Notes: a model not told the origin generated them from the sequence alone. Counted from the first letter of the stretch, positions 35,344-43,519 are shown. The stretch: DNA of 64,000 nt from Acidimicrobiales bacterium (GCA_035533595.1 DATLTN010000025.1:19421-83420); one strand, 5' to 3'. Program-made: numbers and translations.

Positions 35344-35820
35344 ATGACCACCACCGAGACCGAGACCGCGATCACCACCGACCCCGAGGCGGCGACCTTC
35401 ACCCTCGCGGGCACCCCGGTGCTCTCCGCCGGCCGCTACGACGAGGTGCTCGCCGCCGCAAACGGCTTCGGCGCGCGGGTGAAGGTCTACTTCGAAGGGG
35501 GCGAGAACGCGACCCACACCCATCTCGCGGAGGAGCACCTCTTCTTCGTCCTCGCCGGGCAGGCGACCTTCCACCTCGGCCGCGAGGGCGAGGAGGAGCG
35601 GGTCGTGGACGTCCACGAGGGGGTGCTCATTCCGCACGGCGCCTACTACCGCTTCCAGAGCTCGGGCGAGGAGAACCTCGTGATGCTGCGCGTCGGCGCC
35701 TCGAGCGGGGACGACCGCGGGCGCGTCGGCGCGGACGGCAAGCCCCTGCCGGGCCACAGCGCGGCGAACAACCACGTCGAGGGCGTCCCCTTCCCCGGCG
35801 CCTTCTTCAAGGCTCCCTGA
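35344..35820 (+). CDS. Single-domain cupin protein, paralogue of 22364-22822
   Basis: 158 residues. The cupin barrel has ARVKVYFEGGENATHTHLAEEHLFFVLAG (metal residues His, His, Glu candidates) and IPHGAYYRFQ with a further His. It parallels the cupin at 22364 throughout that central block, so a gene duplication is probable. N-terminus is Thr-rich (MTTTETETAITT), possibly disordered. No signal peptide. It follows the aldo/keto reductase at 34323 and converges on the winged-helix regulator gene (stop codons 23 bases apart). Ligand unknown; may bind a metal and a small carbon substrate. Confidence 0.82.
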   Translation: MTTTETETAITTDPEAATFTLAGTPVLSAGRYDEVLAAANGFGARVKVYFEGGENATHTHLAEEHLFFVLAGQATFHLGREGEEERVVDVHEGVLIPHGAYYRFQSSGEENLVMLRVGASSGDDRGRVGADGKPLPGHSAANNHVEGVPFPGAFFKAP

Positions 35821-35843
35821 AGCCCGCGTCGCTGGCCGGCGGG

Positions 35844-36509
35844 TCAGCCCGCGGCGACGCGCGGCGTGACCTCGTAGGCGCACTGCCGGGCCCCGGCGAC
35901 GAGGTGGGCGACGCGCCGCACCTCCGCCTCGGGGAGGGCGGCCTGGATGAACTCGAGCTCGCTCACGCAGGCGTGCCCGTAGCGCTGGGCGACCGCCCAG
36001 ATCGCACAGTTCCGCTCGACGATCAGGTAGCCCCCGGCGATCTCCTCCACGCCGGCGAGGTAGCCGTCGGCGTCGAGGATGCGCGCCAGCTCGGCGACGC
36101 GCGCGCCGAGGCCGTCGAGGGGCTCGAGGTGCGCCCGCGCGCCCGCGATCCGGTGCTCGCGGCGCCGCTCGAAGAGCGAGGCGAGGAGGGTGGGGTCGGC
36201 GTCGTCGAGGTAGCCGAGGAGCTCGTTGGTGAGCTCGCCGTAGGCCTTCGGGAAGAGGTGGTCGGCCTCGGGGGTGACGCTGTAGCGGAGCGTCCTGCGC
36301 CCCCGCCGCGGGCTCGGCGGATCCTCCTCGACCGCCTCCACGAGGCCTTCCTCGCTCAGCACGTTGAGGTGCTGGCGGACGCCGCTGTGCGTCATCTGCA
36401 GCTGCTCGGCGAGCTCTTCGACGCCCGCCTCGCCGCGGCGGCGGAGCGCGTAGAGGACGGCCCGGCGCCCCGGGGGGAGGGTCACGCGGCCAGCCGGGGA
36501 GAGGGTCAC
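35844..36509 (-). CDS. Winged-helix regulator with C-terminal cysteines, SufR-like
   Basis: 221 residues from GTG 36509. N-terminal HTH (residues 14-70) with LPPGRRAVLYALRRRGEAGVEELAEQLQMTHSGVRQHLNVLSEEGL, typical of DeoR/ArsR-type repressors. The C-terminal part holds three cysteines: NCAIWAVAQRYGHACVSE near residue 170 and ARQCAYEV near residue 210. In SufR/IscR-like or related sensors such cysteines hold a [2Fe-2S] or [4Fe-4S] cluster. Here it may sense iron or redox state; this is inference. The GTG overlaps the stop of the QueA-like gene by four bases (GTGA), so the regulator is translated with the operon, a common autoregulatory design. Confidence 0.82.
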   Translation of the reverse strand: MTLSPAGRVTLPPGRRAVLYALRRRGEAGVEELAEQLQMTHSGVRQHLNVLSEEGLVEAVEEDPPSPRRGRRTLRYSVTPEADHLFPKAYGELTNELLGYLDDADPTLLASLFERRREHRIAGARAHLEPLDGLGARVAELARILDADGYLAGVEEIAGGYLIVERNCAIWAVAQRYGHACVSELEFIQAALPEAEVRRVAHLVAGARQCAYEVTPRVAAG

Positions 36510-37567
36510 CGGGACGCCCCGTCGGGGAGCAGCAGGTGGCTGTCCCCGAACTCGTGCCAGCGGTAGCCGGCGGCGATCGCGTGACGGTAGGCGGCCCCGA
36601 GGGCGGGGCGGGAGAGCACCGACTCGAGCAGCAGCAGGTGCGTCGAGGCGGGCTCGTGCCAGCCGGTGAGGAGGCCGTCCAGGGAGGCGACGGGGTGCTC
36701 GGCGGTGACGAGCGCCTCCGAGAAGCCCTCGCCGGGGTGAACGACGGCGCGCTCGTCGGTGACGCTCGCGAGCGCCCGCACGACGGTCGTCCCGACCGCA
36801 AGCACCCGTGCGCCGCGCCGGCGGGCACTGTTCAACGCCGAGGCCGCGCTCGCGGAGACCCGGAAGTACTCGGGGTAGGGGCGCTCGGCGCCCTCGAGCG
36901 AGGAGACCCCGGTGTGCAGGAGGATCGGCACGACCCCGATGCCTCGGGCGACGAGGTCGGTGACAAGCTCGTGGCTGAAGGGCCGGCCGGCGCTCGGCAT
37001 CTCGGCGCTGCCGGACTCGCGGCCGAAGATCGTCTGGTAGGCCGCGAGGGGGAAGGGGCCGGGGGCGTGGCGGTAGCTGATCGGGTGCCCGTGCGCGGCC
37101 GCGTAGCGCGCCCACTCCCCCGCGCCCGGGACCGCGGCCAGCCACAGCCGCCGCGAGTCGCCGAAGGGCGTGAGGAGCGAGACCGAGGCGCCGCCGGCGA
37201 GGGCGACGGTGAGCGGCGCGTCGAGGGTCAGCGGACGGGTGCTCGGGCCGTCGGGGAGGCGGGGCTCGACGAGGTGGAGGCCGCCCGGGAGGATGCCTGA
37301 GTGGTGGAGGACCAGCGCGCGACCGTCGGGGAGGTGCGCGGCGAAGGCGGCGTTCACCGTCGCCGAGGTGTTGACGACGACGACGTCGCCGGGGGCGAGG
37401 AACGCGCCAAGGTCGCCGAAGGAGGCGTCGAGCGGCTCGTCCTCGCCGCGGCTCACGAGCAGGCGGACGGCGTCGCGCCTGCGCCCCCGCAGCTCGGGCG
37501 GCTCGTGCGCCTCGTTCTCGGGGGGGAGTGTGAAGGAGAACGGCACCTCGACGAGGGCGGTGGTCAT
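36506..37567 (-). CDS. QueA-family S-adenosylmethionine:tRNA ribosyltransferase-isomerase homologue
   Basis: 353 residues, the usual QueA length (about 345-360). Motifs follow the family: VVVVNTSATVNAA near residue 65 (GDxLVxNxSR region), AEMPSAGRPFSHELVTDLVARGIGVVPILLHTGV, YFRVSASAASALNSARRRGARVLAVGTTVVRAL and the C-terminal FGDSHLLL. QueA adds a ribosyl group from SAM to preQ1 in tRNA to make epoxyqueuosine. No queC, queD, queE, queF or tgt gene is in this window, so either the other genes lie elsewhere or this homologue has another role. It overlaps an SDR gene upstream and an HTH gene downstream by four bases each. Confidence 0.85.
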   Translation of the reverse strand: MTTALVEVPFSFTLPPENEAHEPPELRGRRRDAVRLLVSRGEDEPLDASFGDLGAFLAPGDVVVVNTSATVNAAFAAHLPDGRALVLHHSGILPGGLHLVEPRLPDGPSTRPLTLDAPLTVALAGGASVSLLTPFGDSRRLWLAAVPGAGEWARYAAAHGHPISYRHAPGPFPLAAYQTIFGRESGSAEMPSAGRPFSHELVTDLVARGIGVVPILLHTGVSSLEGAERPYPEYFRVSASAASALNSARRRGARVLAVGTTVVRALASVTDERAVVHPGEGFSEALVTAEHPVASLDGLLTGWHEPASTHLLLLESVLSRPALGAAYRHAIAAGYRWHEFGDSHLLLPDGASR

Positions 37568-38268
37568 CGCGTCGCCTCCCTTTGCTCCTCGAGGAGCGTG
37601 CTCGCGAGATAGCGGCCGCTCGGTTGGCCACCTTCGATGAGCGCCAGCAACGCCGGGACCACCGACGCCGCCTCCGGCCGGTCCGAGATGTCCTCGCCGG
37701 GGAAGGCCGCGGCGTGCATCTCGGTGCGCATGTCCCCCGGGTCGACGACGAGCACCCGCAGCGCCGGTTCCTCGAGCGCGAGCACCGCGCTCGCGTGCTC
37801 GAGGGCCGCCTTCGAGGAGCCGTAGCCGCCCCAGCCGGCGTAGGGCTCCGCGCCGGCGTCAGAGGTGATGTTCAGCACCGTGGCGCCCTCGGCGAGGTCC
37901 CCCCGCAGCGCGGCGACGAGCGCGAGCGGGGCGACGGTGTTCACGTTGTAGATCTCGAGGAGGTGCCCGGCGCCGAGCTCCAAAAGTTCCCGCAGCGGGG
38001 TCGGGCCGAGGGTGCTCGCGTTGTTGACGACGAGCGAGACCCGGCCGAGGCGGCGCGCCGCAGCGACCAGTTCCTCACGATGGTGGGGGTTCGCGACATC
38101 GCCCGGCACCGCGAGCACCTCGCTCCCACCGCCGAGCGCCTTCGTCGCCGCCTCCAGCCGCTCGCCTCTCCGGGCGTCGATGACGAGCGCCCACCCCTCC
38201 TCGTGGAGGCGGCGGGCGAGCTCGAGGCCGAGCCCCTGAGAGGCACCCGTCACCACTGCGATGCGCAC
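37564..38268 (-). CDS. Short-chain dehydrogenase/reductase (SDR)
   Basis: 234 residues from GTG 38268. The Rossmann motif TGASQGLGLELARRL is at residues 9-23, NNAST replaces the common NNAG, the catalytic tetrad is N (NVNTVAPLAL), S (ITSD), Y and K (YGSSKAAL). The product would oxidise or reduce a hydroxyl or keto group with NAD(P)H. Its stop codon overlaps the QueA-like start (ATGA, 37564-37567), and it lies 14 bases downstream of the aldo/keto reductase gene, so it is the second gene of a four-gene operon. The combination of two reductases with a QueA-like enzyme is unusual. Confidence 0.9.
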   Translation of the reverse strand: MRIAVVTGASQGLGLELARRLHEEGWALVIDARRGERLEAATKALGGGSEVLAVPGDVANPHHREELVAAARRLGRVSLVVNNASTLGPTPLRELLELGAGHLLEIYNVNTVAPLALVAALRGDLAEGATVLNITSDAGAEPYAGWGGYGSSKAALEHASAVLALEEPALRVLVVDPGDMRTEMHAAAFPGEDISDRPEAASVVPALLALIEGGQPSGRYLASTLLEEQREATR

Positions 38269-38282
38269 TGTCCGCCACGGGC

Positions 38283-39251
38283 TCAGTGACCGGCGATGCC
38301 GTGCGGCTCGTAGGGCTCCTCGAGCTGCGCGACCTCCTCCTCGGAGAGCGTGAGCCCGACCGCGCCGAGCGCCTCTTCGAGCTGGGAGAGCTTGGTGACG
38401 CCGATGATCGGCGCCGCCACGACCGGCTTGGAGAGGATCCACGCGAGTGCCACCTGGGCCCGGCTGACCTCGCGCTTGGCGGCGATCTCGGCGACCCGCT
38501 CGACGATCGTGCGGTCGTCCTCCGAGTACAGGCGCCTGCCGAAGTCGTCGGTCTCGCTGCGCGCCGTGGCGGCGTCCCAGTCACGGGTGAGGCGCCCCCG
38601 TGCGAGCGGGCTCCAGGGGATCGAGGCGACTCCCTCGGCGAGGCAGAGCGGGAGCATCTCGCGCTCCTCCTCGCGGTAGAGGAGGTTGTAGTGGTCCTGC
38701 ATCGTGACGAAGCGAGCCAAGCCGTGCCGCTCGGAGGCGTGCAGCATCTTCGCGAACTGCCAGGCGTACATCGACGAGGCGCCGATGTAGCGCGCCTTCC
38801 CGGCCTTCACGACGGCGTCGAGGGCCTCGAGGGTCTCCTCGACGGGCGTCGTCGGGTCAAAGCGGTGGATCTGGTAGAGGTCGACGTAGTCGGTGCCGAG
38901 GCGACGGAGGCTGTGGTCGATCTCGGAGAGGATCGCCTTTCTCGAGAGGCCCGCGCCGTTCGGCCCCTCGTGCATGCGGCCGTGCACCTTGGTGGCGAGG
39001 ACGACCTCATCGCGGTCGGCGAACTCGCGCAGCGCCCTGCCGACGATCTCCTCGCTGCTGCCTGCTGAATAGACGTTGGCGGTGTCGAAGAAGTTCACGC
39101 CACCCTCGATCGCGGCGCGGATGATCACGCGGGAGTCGGCCTCCGAGAGGCTCCACGGGTGGCCGCCCCGGTCGGGCTCGCCGAAGCTCATGCAACCGAG
39201 GCAGATCTTCGAGACGTCGAGCCCCGTCGCACCGAGCTTGCGGTATTCCAT
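38283..39251 (-). CDS. Aldo/keto reductase, first gene of a four-gene operon
   Basis: 322 residues from ATG 39251. Active-site set: Asp and Tyr in NFFDTANVYSAGSSE, Lys in LATKVHGRM, His in YQIHRFDPTTP. NADP site near the C-terminus: VVAAPIIGVTKLSQLEEAL. The family reduces aldehydes or ketones. It begins a minus-strand run that continues with SDR (14-base gap), QueA-like and HTH regulator genes. A lower-GC intergenic region upstream, with TTGACA at 39347, separates it from the PadR gene on the other strand. It is not a close copy of the reductase at 34323. Confidence 0.92.
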   Translation of the reverse strand: MEYRKLGATGLDVSKICLGCMSFGEPDRGGHPWSLSEADSRVIIRAAIEGGVNFFDTANVYSAGSSEEIVGRALREFADRDEVVLATKVHGRMHEGPNGAGLSRKAILSEIDHSLRRLGTDYVDLYQIHRFDPTTPVEETLEALDAVVKAGKARYIGASSMYAWQFAKMLHASERHGLARFVTMQDHYNLLYREEEREMLPLCLAEGVASIPWSPLARGRLTRDWDAATARSETDDFGRRLYSEDDRTIVERVAEIAAKREVSRAQVALAWILSKPVVAAPIIGVTKLSQLEEALGAVGLTLSEEEVAQLEEPYEPHGIAGH

Positions 39252-39346
39252 GTCGCCTCCTGGGTCGGCCCCCTCGCCACCCTAGGTCGCGCCCCGGCCT
39301 CAGTCGGCGGGCGGGCCCCGTCGCTCGGAGCGCGCTGCCGGACTAT

Positions 39347-39437
39347 TTGACACAGTAAGATCTGTGGCAAAATACGGGAGGTCGGTGATGACGGACTCGC
39401 GCGCTCCTTGACTTTGTACGTGGAACGTAATTACGTT
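39347..39437. promoter_or_regulatory. Promoter region and palindromic operator before the PadR gene
   Basis: A TTGACA hexamer (39347-39352) and TTGACT (39408-39413) lie in an AT-richer gap. A perfect 14-base palindrome, AACGTAATTACGTT (39424-39437), ends six bases before the PadR start codon. PadR-family repressors bind palindromic sites at their own promoters, so this is a strong candidate operator. Confidence 0.5.
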
Positions 39438-39442
39438 TACGT

Positions 39443-39793
39443 ATGCCACGCAAGCAGCGCATCCGTGAGGCGGGCCTTCGTCGCGAGAACGACCCGCCGC
39501 TCCTCGTCCTCATGAGTCTCGCCGCAGGGCCGAAGCACGGACGGGCGCTGATGGAGGACATCGCCGAGTTCGGGGGCGTCCGCCTCGGCCCGGGCACCCT
39601 CTACGGCGCGATCACCCGCCTCGAGGCGGAGGCCCTGATCGAGGCGCTCCCCGTCGAGGGCAATCGCCGCCCCTACCGGCTCACCGAGCGCGGCGCCGAG
39701 TCGCTCGCCGCGATGGTGAACGACCTCCAACGCTTCGCCGAAGTCGGCCGCAGGCGCCTCATCGCCCTCCACCCGGCGGCCGGTCTCCACTGA
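39443..39793 (+). CDS. PadR-family transcriptional regulator
   Basis: 116 residues. Winged-helix DNA-binding domain of PadR type: LLVLMSLAAGPKHGRALMEDIAEFGGVRLGPGTLYGAITRLEAEALIE (helix-turn-helix with GPGTLYGAI at the recognition helix), then NRRPYRLTERGAESL wing. A short C-terminal helix serves dimerisation, as in small PadR proteins. It probably represses its own promoter through the palindrome just upstream. Its stop codon overlaps the start of a small gene by one base (TGATG, at 39793). Ligand unknown. Confidence 0.92.
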   Translation: MPRKQRIREAGLRRENDPPLLVLMSLAAGPKHGRALMEDIAEFGGVRLGPGTLYGAITRLEAEALIEALPVEGNRRPYRLTERGAESLAAMVNDLQRFAEVGRRRLIALHPAAGLH

Positions 39794-40191
39794 TGGCCCG
39801 CCCGGGGCGCTGGTACCCCAAGCGCTGGAGGGAACGCTGCGGCGACGAGCTCGAGGAGGAGGAGGGGCTGCTGCACCTGCGCGACCGCCTCGACGTCCGA
39901 CGCGCCGCGCTGGCCGAGCGCCACCGCGCGAGCGGCCCCCGCCAGCGCCTCGGGGTGGCCGCGGCGCTCAACGGTCGGCCACTGAGGGGCCGTAATTCCC
40001 GGCGGGACCCCTCCGCGCGCCGTCCCGGCGGACGGCGGAGAGCACCGCGAACGAGGAGCGGGGATGGCAATATCGGTGACCACGGTGACCGACGACGATC
40101 GGCTCGCGAGCCTCACCCTCGCGTACCAGCTCATTCACGACCTCCAGGCCGGCGTGCCCGGCGCGAGCGAAGAGCTCGCGCTGCTCGCTGA
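39793..40191 (+). CDS. Small protein after PadR, possibly shortened
   Basis: ATG 39793 overlaps the PadR stop codon, and the frame can be read for 132 residues. Only the first part looks like the usual partner of PadR regulators: RPGRWYPKRWRERCGDELE, then LHLRDRLDVRRAALAERHRA, as in short proteins with a RWYPxxWRxRYGxE motif. The rest is Arg/Pro-rich and overlaps the GGDEF gene by 128 bases in another frame, which is doubtful; the original stop may have been lost, or the true protein may be about 50 residues. Function unknown; PadR partners are often membrane proteins, but this one has no membrane helix. Confidence 0.45.
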   Translation: MARPGRWYPKRWRERCGDELEEEEGLLHLRDRLDVRRAALAERHRASGPRQRLGVAAALNGRPLRGRNSRRDPSARRPGGRRRAPRTRSGDGNIGDHGDRRRSAREPHPRVPAHSRPPGRRARRERRARAAR

Positions 40192-41668
40192 GCGCGCCCG
40201 CCGCCGCGGCTGGGGCGAGGTCGCCCGCAGCTGCCTGTTCGGCGAGGCCGTGCGCGCCTGGATCGTCGGCGACGGCCGCAGTCCCGAGGCGGTCGGCAAG
40301 CTGATCGCCGCGAGCGAGGAGTCCGCCGACGAGGTGATGCTCGCGCTCGGCCTCGCGATGCGCTCGGACCAGGGCTTCTCCGGCGACGACCTCACCACTT
40401 CGGCGTCGCGCGACGCCGACCTCGCGCACGCGATCGTGCTGCTCGAGCAGTCGAGCGGCCACCCCCTCGAACGGATCAGCGCGCACACCGCCTGCGCGAT
40501 CGCGCTCGGCAACCGCTGGCTGTTCGAGCTCTCCCACGAGCAGTACGAGAAGGCGCTCGCCGTCGGCGCCGCCGAGCCGCCCGGCAGCCTCGACTTCCTC
40601 CTCGCGCCGATCCTGTTCAACCTCGCCGAGGAGGAGGTCTCGTGGTCGGGCGTCCTCCGCCAGCTCGACGACGCCCCCGGGGTGGCCGAGCGCTTCAAGG
40701 GCTGGGAGACGACCCTCGCCACGGCCGGCACCTACCCGATGGCCGACAGCTGGCGCCTCGAGCTCGACGCCCTCGGCCTGCTGCTCGGCGCGATCGCCGG
40801 CCACGACACCGCGGAGGAGGCCCGCGACGTGCTCGCCCGCGTCGGCACCCCGGACGAGGGCGAGCCGCGCGCCGTCGGCCTCTGCCGTCTCGCCATCGCC
40901 CTCAGCGACGCCGACGCCGGCCGCCCCGGCGCCGCGGGGGCGGCCGAGGCCGCCGTCAGCTGCCTCTCGCCGGAGATCCACCCCTTCCCCTACGACCTCG
41001 CCCTCTTCCTCGCGGCGACGATCGAGGCCCGCGGCGGCTCGGGGGCGGGACTGCGCTACGCGAGGCGGGCGGTCGAGGAGCAGTGGGCGCGCCGCCAGGC
41101 CTCCCTCGCGTCAATGCGCGCGCACATCGAAGCCGAACGCCACGCGAGCGAGCGAGAGCTCCTCACCCGCCACGCCCGCCTCGACGACCTCACCGGCATC
41201 GGCAATCGCCGTGCACTCGAGGAGTACGTCGGCCGCCTCGCGGAGCGCTCGAGCGCGACCGCTGCGCTCATCCTCTTCGACGTCGACGCCTTCAAGGCGA
41301 TCAACGACAACTTCGGCCACCTCGCCGGCGACGCCGTGCTGGTGCGCATCGGCCGCGTCCTCGAGCGGGGCGTCCGACCGCTCGACCTCGCCGTCCGTCT
41401 CGGCGGCGACGAGTTCGTGGTCGTGCTCGCCGAGACCGACCTCCCGGCGGCGGCCACCCGCGCCGAGGCGCTGCTCGCGACGCTCGACGCGCAGCCGATG
41501 GCCGACCTCGGCGAGGGGCTCGTGCTGCGGGTGAGCGCGGGGGTCGCCGCCGGCCCGCCGGCGCGAATGATCGAGGTGCGCGCCGCCGCCGACGCCGCCC
41601 TCTACTGCGCGAAGGGCGCGGGCGGCCACCGCGTCGCGATCGGCGAGGGGCCGACCGGCCGACCCTGA
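40064..41668 (+). CDS. Diguanylate cyclase with N-terminal helical (TPR-like) sensor
   Basis: 534 residues, ATG 40064 five bases after AGGAG. The N-terminal 360 residues are Ala/Leu-rich helices without membrane segments, similar to TPR-like sensor arrays. The GGDEF domain covers about residues 370-530: DDLTGIGNRRALEEYV start, DVDAFKAINDNFGHLAGD, then RLGGDEFVVVLAE with the intact GGDEF (GTP-binding/catalytic) motif, so the enzyme should make c-di-GMP. An I-site RxxD lies close before the motif (RPLD region) but is not certain. No EAL domain. Signals and partners are unknown; cytoplasmic location is inferred. Confidence 0.93.
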   Translation: MAISVTTVTDDDRLASLTLAYQLIHDLQAGVPGASEELALLAERARRRGWGEVARSCLFGEAVRAWIVGDGRSPEAVGKLIAASEESADEVMLALGLAMRSDQGFSGDDLTTSASRDADLAHAIVLLEQSSGHPLERISAHTACAIALGNRWLFELSHEQYEKALAVGAAEPPGSLDFLLAPILFNLAEEEVSWSGVLRQLDDAPGVAERFKGWETTLATAGTYPMADSWRLELDALGLLLGAIAGHDTAEEARDVLARVGTPDEGEPRAVGLCRLAIALSDADAGRPGAAGAAEAAVSCLSPEIHPFPYDLALFLAATIEARGGSGAGLRYARRAVEEQWARRQASLASMRAHIEAERHASERELLTRHARLDDLTGIGNRRALEEYVGRLAERSSATAALILFDVDAFKAINDNFGHLAGDAVLVRIGRVLERGVRPLDLAVRLGGDEFVVVLAETDLPAAATRAEALLATLDAQPMADLGEGLVLRVSAGVAAGPPARMIEVRAAADAALYCAKGAGGHRVAIGEGPTGRP

Positions 41669-41762
41669 GCGACGCGGTTGGCGGCTCGGTCACCGCCCGC
41701 GCATCGGTAGATTTCCGCTCCGGCGTGGCGCCCGTCGGGTGCCGCTCGGGCGGGGGGAAGCG

Positions 41763-43304
41763 ATGACGATCGTCGACGGCCGATGGGTGCCCGAGCGCGA
41801 CACCGGGGATGACCGGCATTACCCGAACCACCTCCACCTGGACGAGCTCGTGGACGAGGAGTTCGACCTCATCGTCGTCGGAGGTGGCGGCTCGGGCGCG
41901 GTCGCCGCTATCGAGGCTCACGACCTCGGCGCCTCCGTCGTCGTCCTCGAGAAGACCGAGTCCCCCGGCGGCAGCACGCAGGCCTCCGGAGGGACGATCC
42001 GCACCGTCACCGACCGCGCCGGGACGGCGAGCCACTTCTTCGCGCTCGCGCAGGGCGCGACCCCGCGCCCGGTGATCGACGCCTTCGTCGAGGGCCTCGC
42101 GGAGCTCCCCGACTGGCTCGCCGCGCACGGTGGCGAGCTCGAGATCCGCGACGAGGCCGAGCGCGCGCACGGCGACCCCCGCTACTTCCCGATCAGCCGC
42201 GGCGGCTCGTCGTTCCCGAACTTCCCCGACTCGGCCGCGCTCGCGCCGCGCGCGCTCCTCCGCCCGGTCGAGGCCGGGCGCAAGACGGGCCCGGCCCTGT
42301 GGGACCTGCTCGCCCACAACCTCGCCGAGCGCGAGGTCCCGCTCGTCCTCGGCGCGCGCGTCGTCCACCTGGTGCGCGACGGGGCGCGCGGCAGGGTGCA
42401 CGGCGTCGAGGTCGCGGCCCCCGGCGGCAACGTCGTGCTGCGCGCCCGCAGGGGTGTCGTCCTCTGCAGCGGCGGCTTCGCCTACGACGACGAGACGATG
42501 ACCCAGTACTACGGCCTCCCCCTCCCGACGGTGTGCCCGGTGGGGCGGGCGACCGGCGACGGCATCCGCCTCGCCCAGGAGGCCGGTGCCGACCTCTGGC
42601 ACATGAACGCCGTCGCCGCCTCGGTCGGCTACCGCCTCCCGGACCTCGAGGCCGGCATCCAGGCCAAGATGCCGGCGCACGGCTTCGTGATGGTCGACCA
42701 GCACGCCCGCCGCTACGTGAACGAGACGGCGCTCGAGAACCACAGCGCGGTGCACGCCATGCTCGTCCAGGACACGACGACCGGCGAGTACCTGCGGGTG
42801 CCCTCGTACGTGATCCTCGACGAGACGACCCGCCTCGCCGGAAGGCTCGCCCATCTCCCGCACGGGGAGAACCGCCACTACCCCTGGAGCGCCGACAACT
42901 TGGCCGAGATCGGTCGCGGCTGGATCTCGCGCGCCGACGACCTCGACGGCCTCGCCGGCGCGCTCGGCCTCCCCGCCGAGCGCCTCGGCGCCGTCGTCGG
43001 GCGCTTCAACGCCGTCGCACGGGGCAAGGGAGTTGACGAGTTCGAGCGACCGGCCGACGAGATGGCCCCGATCGCGACACCGCCGTTCTACGGAGCCGCG
43101 GTCTACCCGATCATCGTGAACACCCAGGGCGGTCCGCGCCGCGACGCCGACGGGCGCATCGTCTCCGCCGACGGCAGCCCGGTGCCCGGCCTCTTCGGGG
43201 CGGGCGAGCTCGGCTCGATCTGGAACCGCCTCTACCCGGGGGCGGGCAACATCTGCGAGTGCATCATCTCCGGGCGCCTCGCCGCACGGGCTGCGCTCCG
43301 CTGA
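41763..43304 (+). CDS. FAD-dependent dehydrogenase of the 3-oxosteroid dehydrogenase/fumarate reductase type
   Basis: 513 residues from ATG 41763. N-terminal FAD-binding motif VVGGGGSGAVAAIEAHDLG at residues 39-57, VVLEKTESPGGSTQASGGTIR (FAD ribose and covalent-type region) and the C-terminal GAGELGSIWNRLYPGAGNICECIISGRLAARAA that fixes FAD in this family. The middle has a substrate cap with HGFVMVDQHARRYVNE. KstD-like and fumarate reductase-like enzymes desaturate or reduce steroid or unsaturated acids; the best guess is a ketosteroid delta-dehydrogenase-type enzyme. Substrate not determinable. A MITE-like element starts 71 bases after its stop. Confidence 0.9.
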   Translation: MTIVDGRWVPERDTGDDRHYPNHLHLDELVDEEFDLIVVGGGGSGAVAAIEAHDLGASVVVLEKTESPGGSTQASGGTIRTVTDRAGTASHFFALAQGATPRPVIDAFVEGLAELPDWLAAHGGELEIRDEAERAHGDPRYFPISRGGSSFPNFPDSAALAPRALLRPVEAGRKTGPALWDLLAHNLAEREVPLVLGARVVHLVRDGARGRVHGVEVAAPGGNVVLRARRGVVLCSGGFAYDDETMTQYYGLPLPTVCPVGRATGDGIRLAQEAGADLWHMNAVAASVGYRLPDLEAGIQAKMPAHGFVMVDQHARRYVNETALENHSAVHAMLVQDTTTGEYLRVPSYVILDETTRLAGRLAHLPHGENRHYPWSADNLAEIGRGWISRADDLDGLAGALGLPAERLGAVVGRFNAVARGKGVDEFERPADEMAPIATPPFYGAAVYPIIVNTQGGPRRDADGRIVSADGSPVPGLFGAGELGSIWNRLYPGAGNICECIISGRLAARAALR

Positions 43305-43374
43305 CGGTCAGCCACGGGTCGACATCGGGTGACGCCTGGCGTGGCGAGGGCGAGCCGGGGCTCCGGATCGCCGA

Positions 43375-43519
43375 CTAGGAGCGTGGGTCAGTAACCCGAA
43401 ATCCCGCGTAACGATGCAGAATCTTGGGAAGGCATTCGTTTTACTAGGACCTGTGTTGGCTAGACAGCAGTTTGTGCATGAGTATGCAGCTGATCGCCAT
43501 TACTGACCCACGCTCCTAG
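43375..43519. mobile_element. 145-bp MITE-like element with 20-bp perfect terminal inverted repeats
   Basis: CTAGGAGCGTGGGTCAGTAA at 43375-43394 and its exact complement at 43500-43519 enclose 105 bases that are much richer in A+T than the surroundings and contain no open frame. The outermost CTAG at each end may be a duplicated 4-bp target site (CTAG is its own complement) or part of the repeat. No transposase is present, so this looks like a miniature inverted-repeat transposable element. The minus-strand gene next to it uses CTA (43516-43518) of the right-hand CTAG as its TAG stop. Confidence 0.75.

Noticed and set aside
36510..37631. A long minus-strand frame running past the regulator (35844-37631) through the QueA-like gene
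   Set aside because: The QueA-like gene in another frame has all family motifs; the regulator is better started at the GTG at 36509 within the GTGA overlap.
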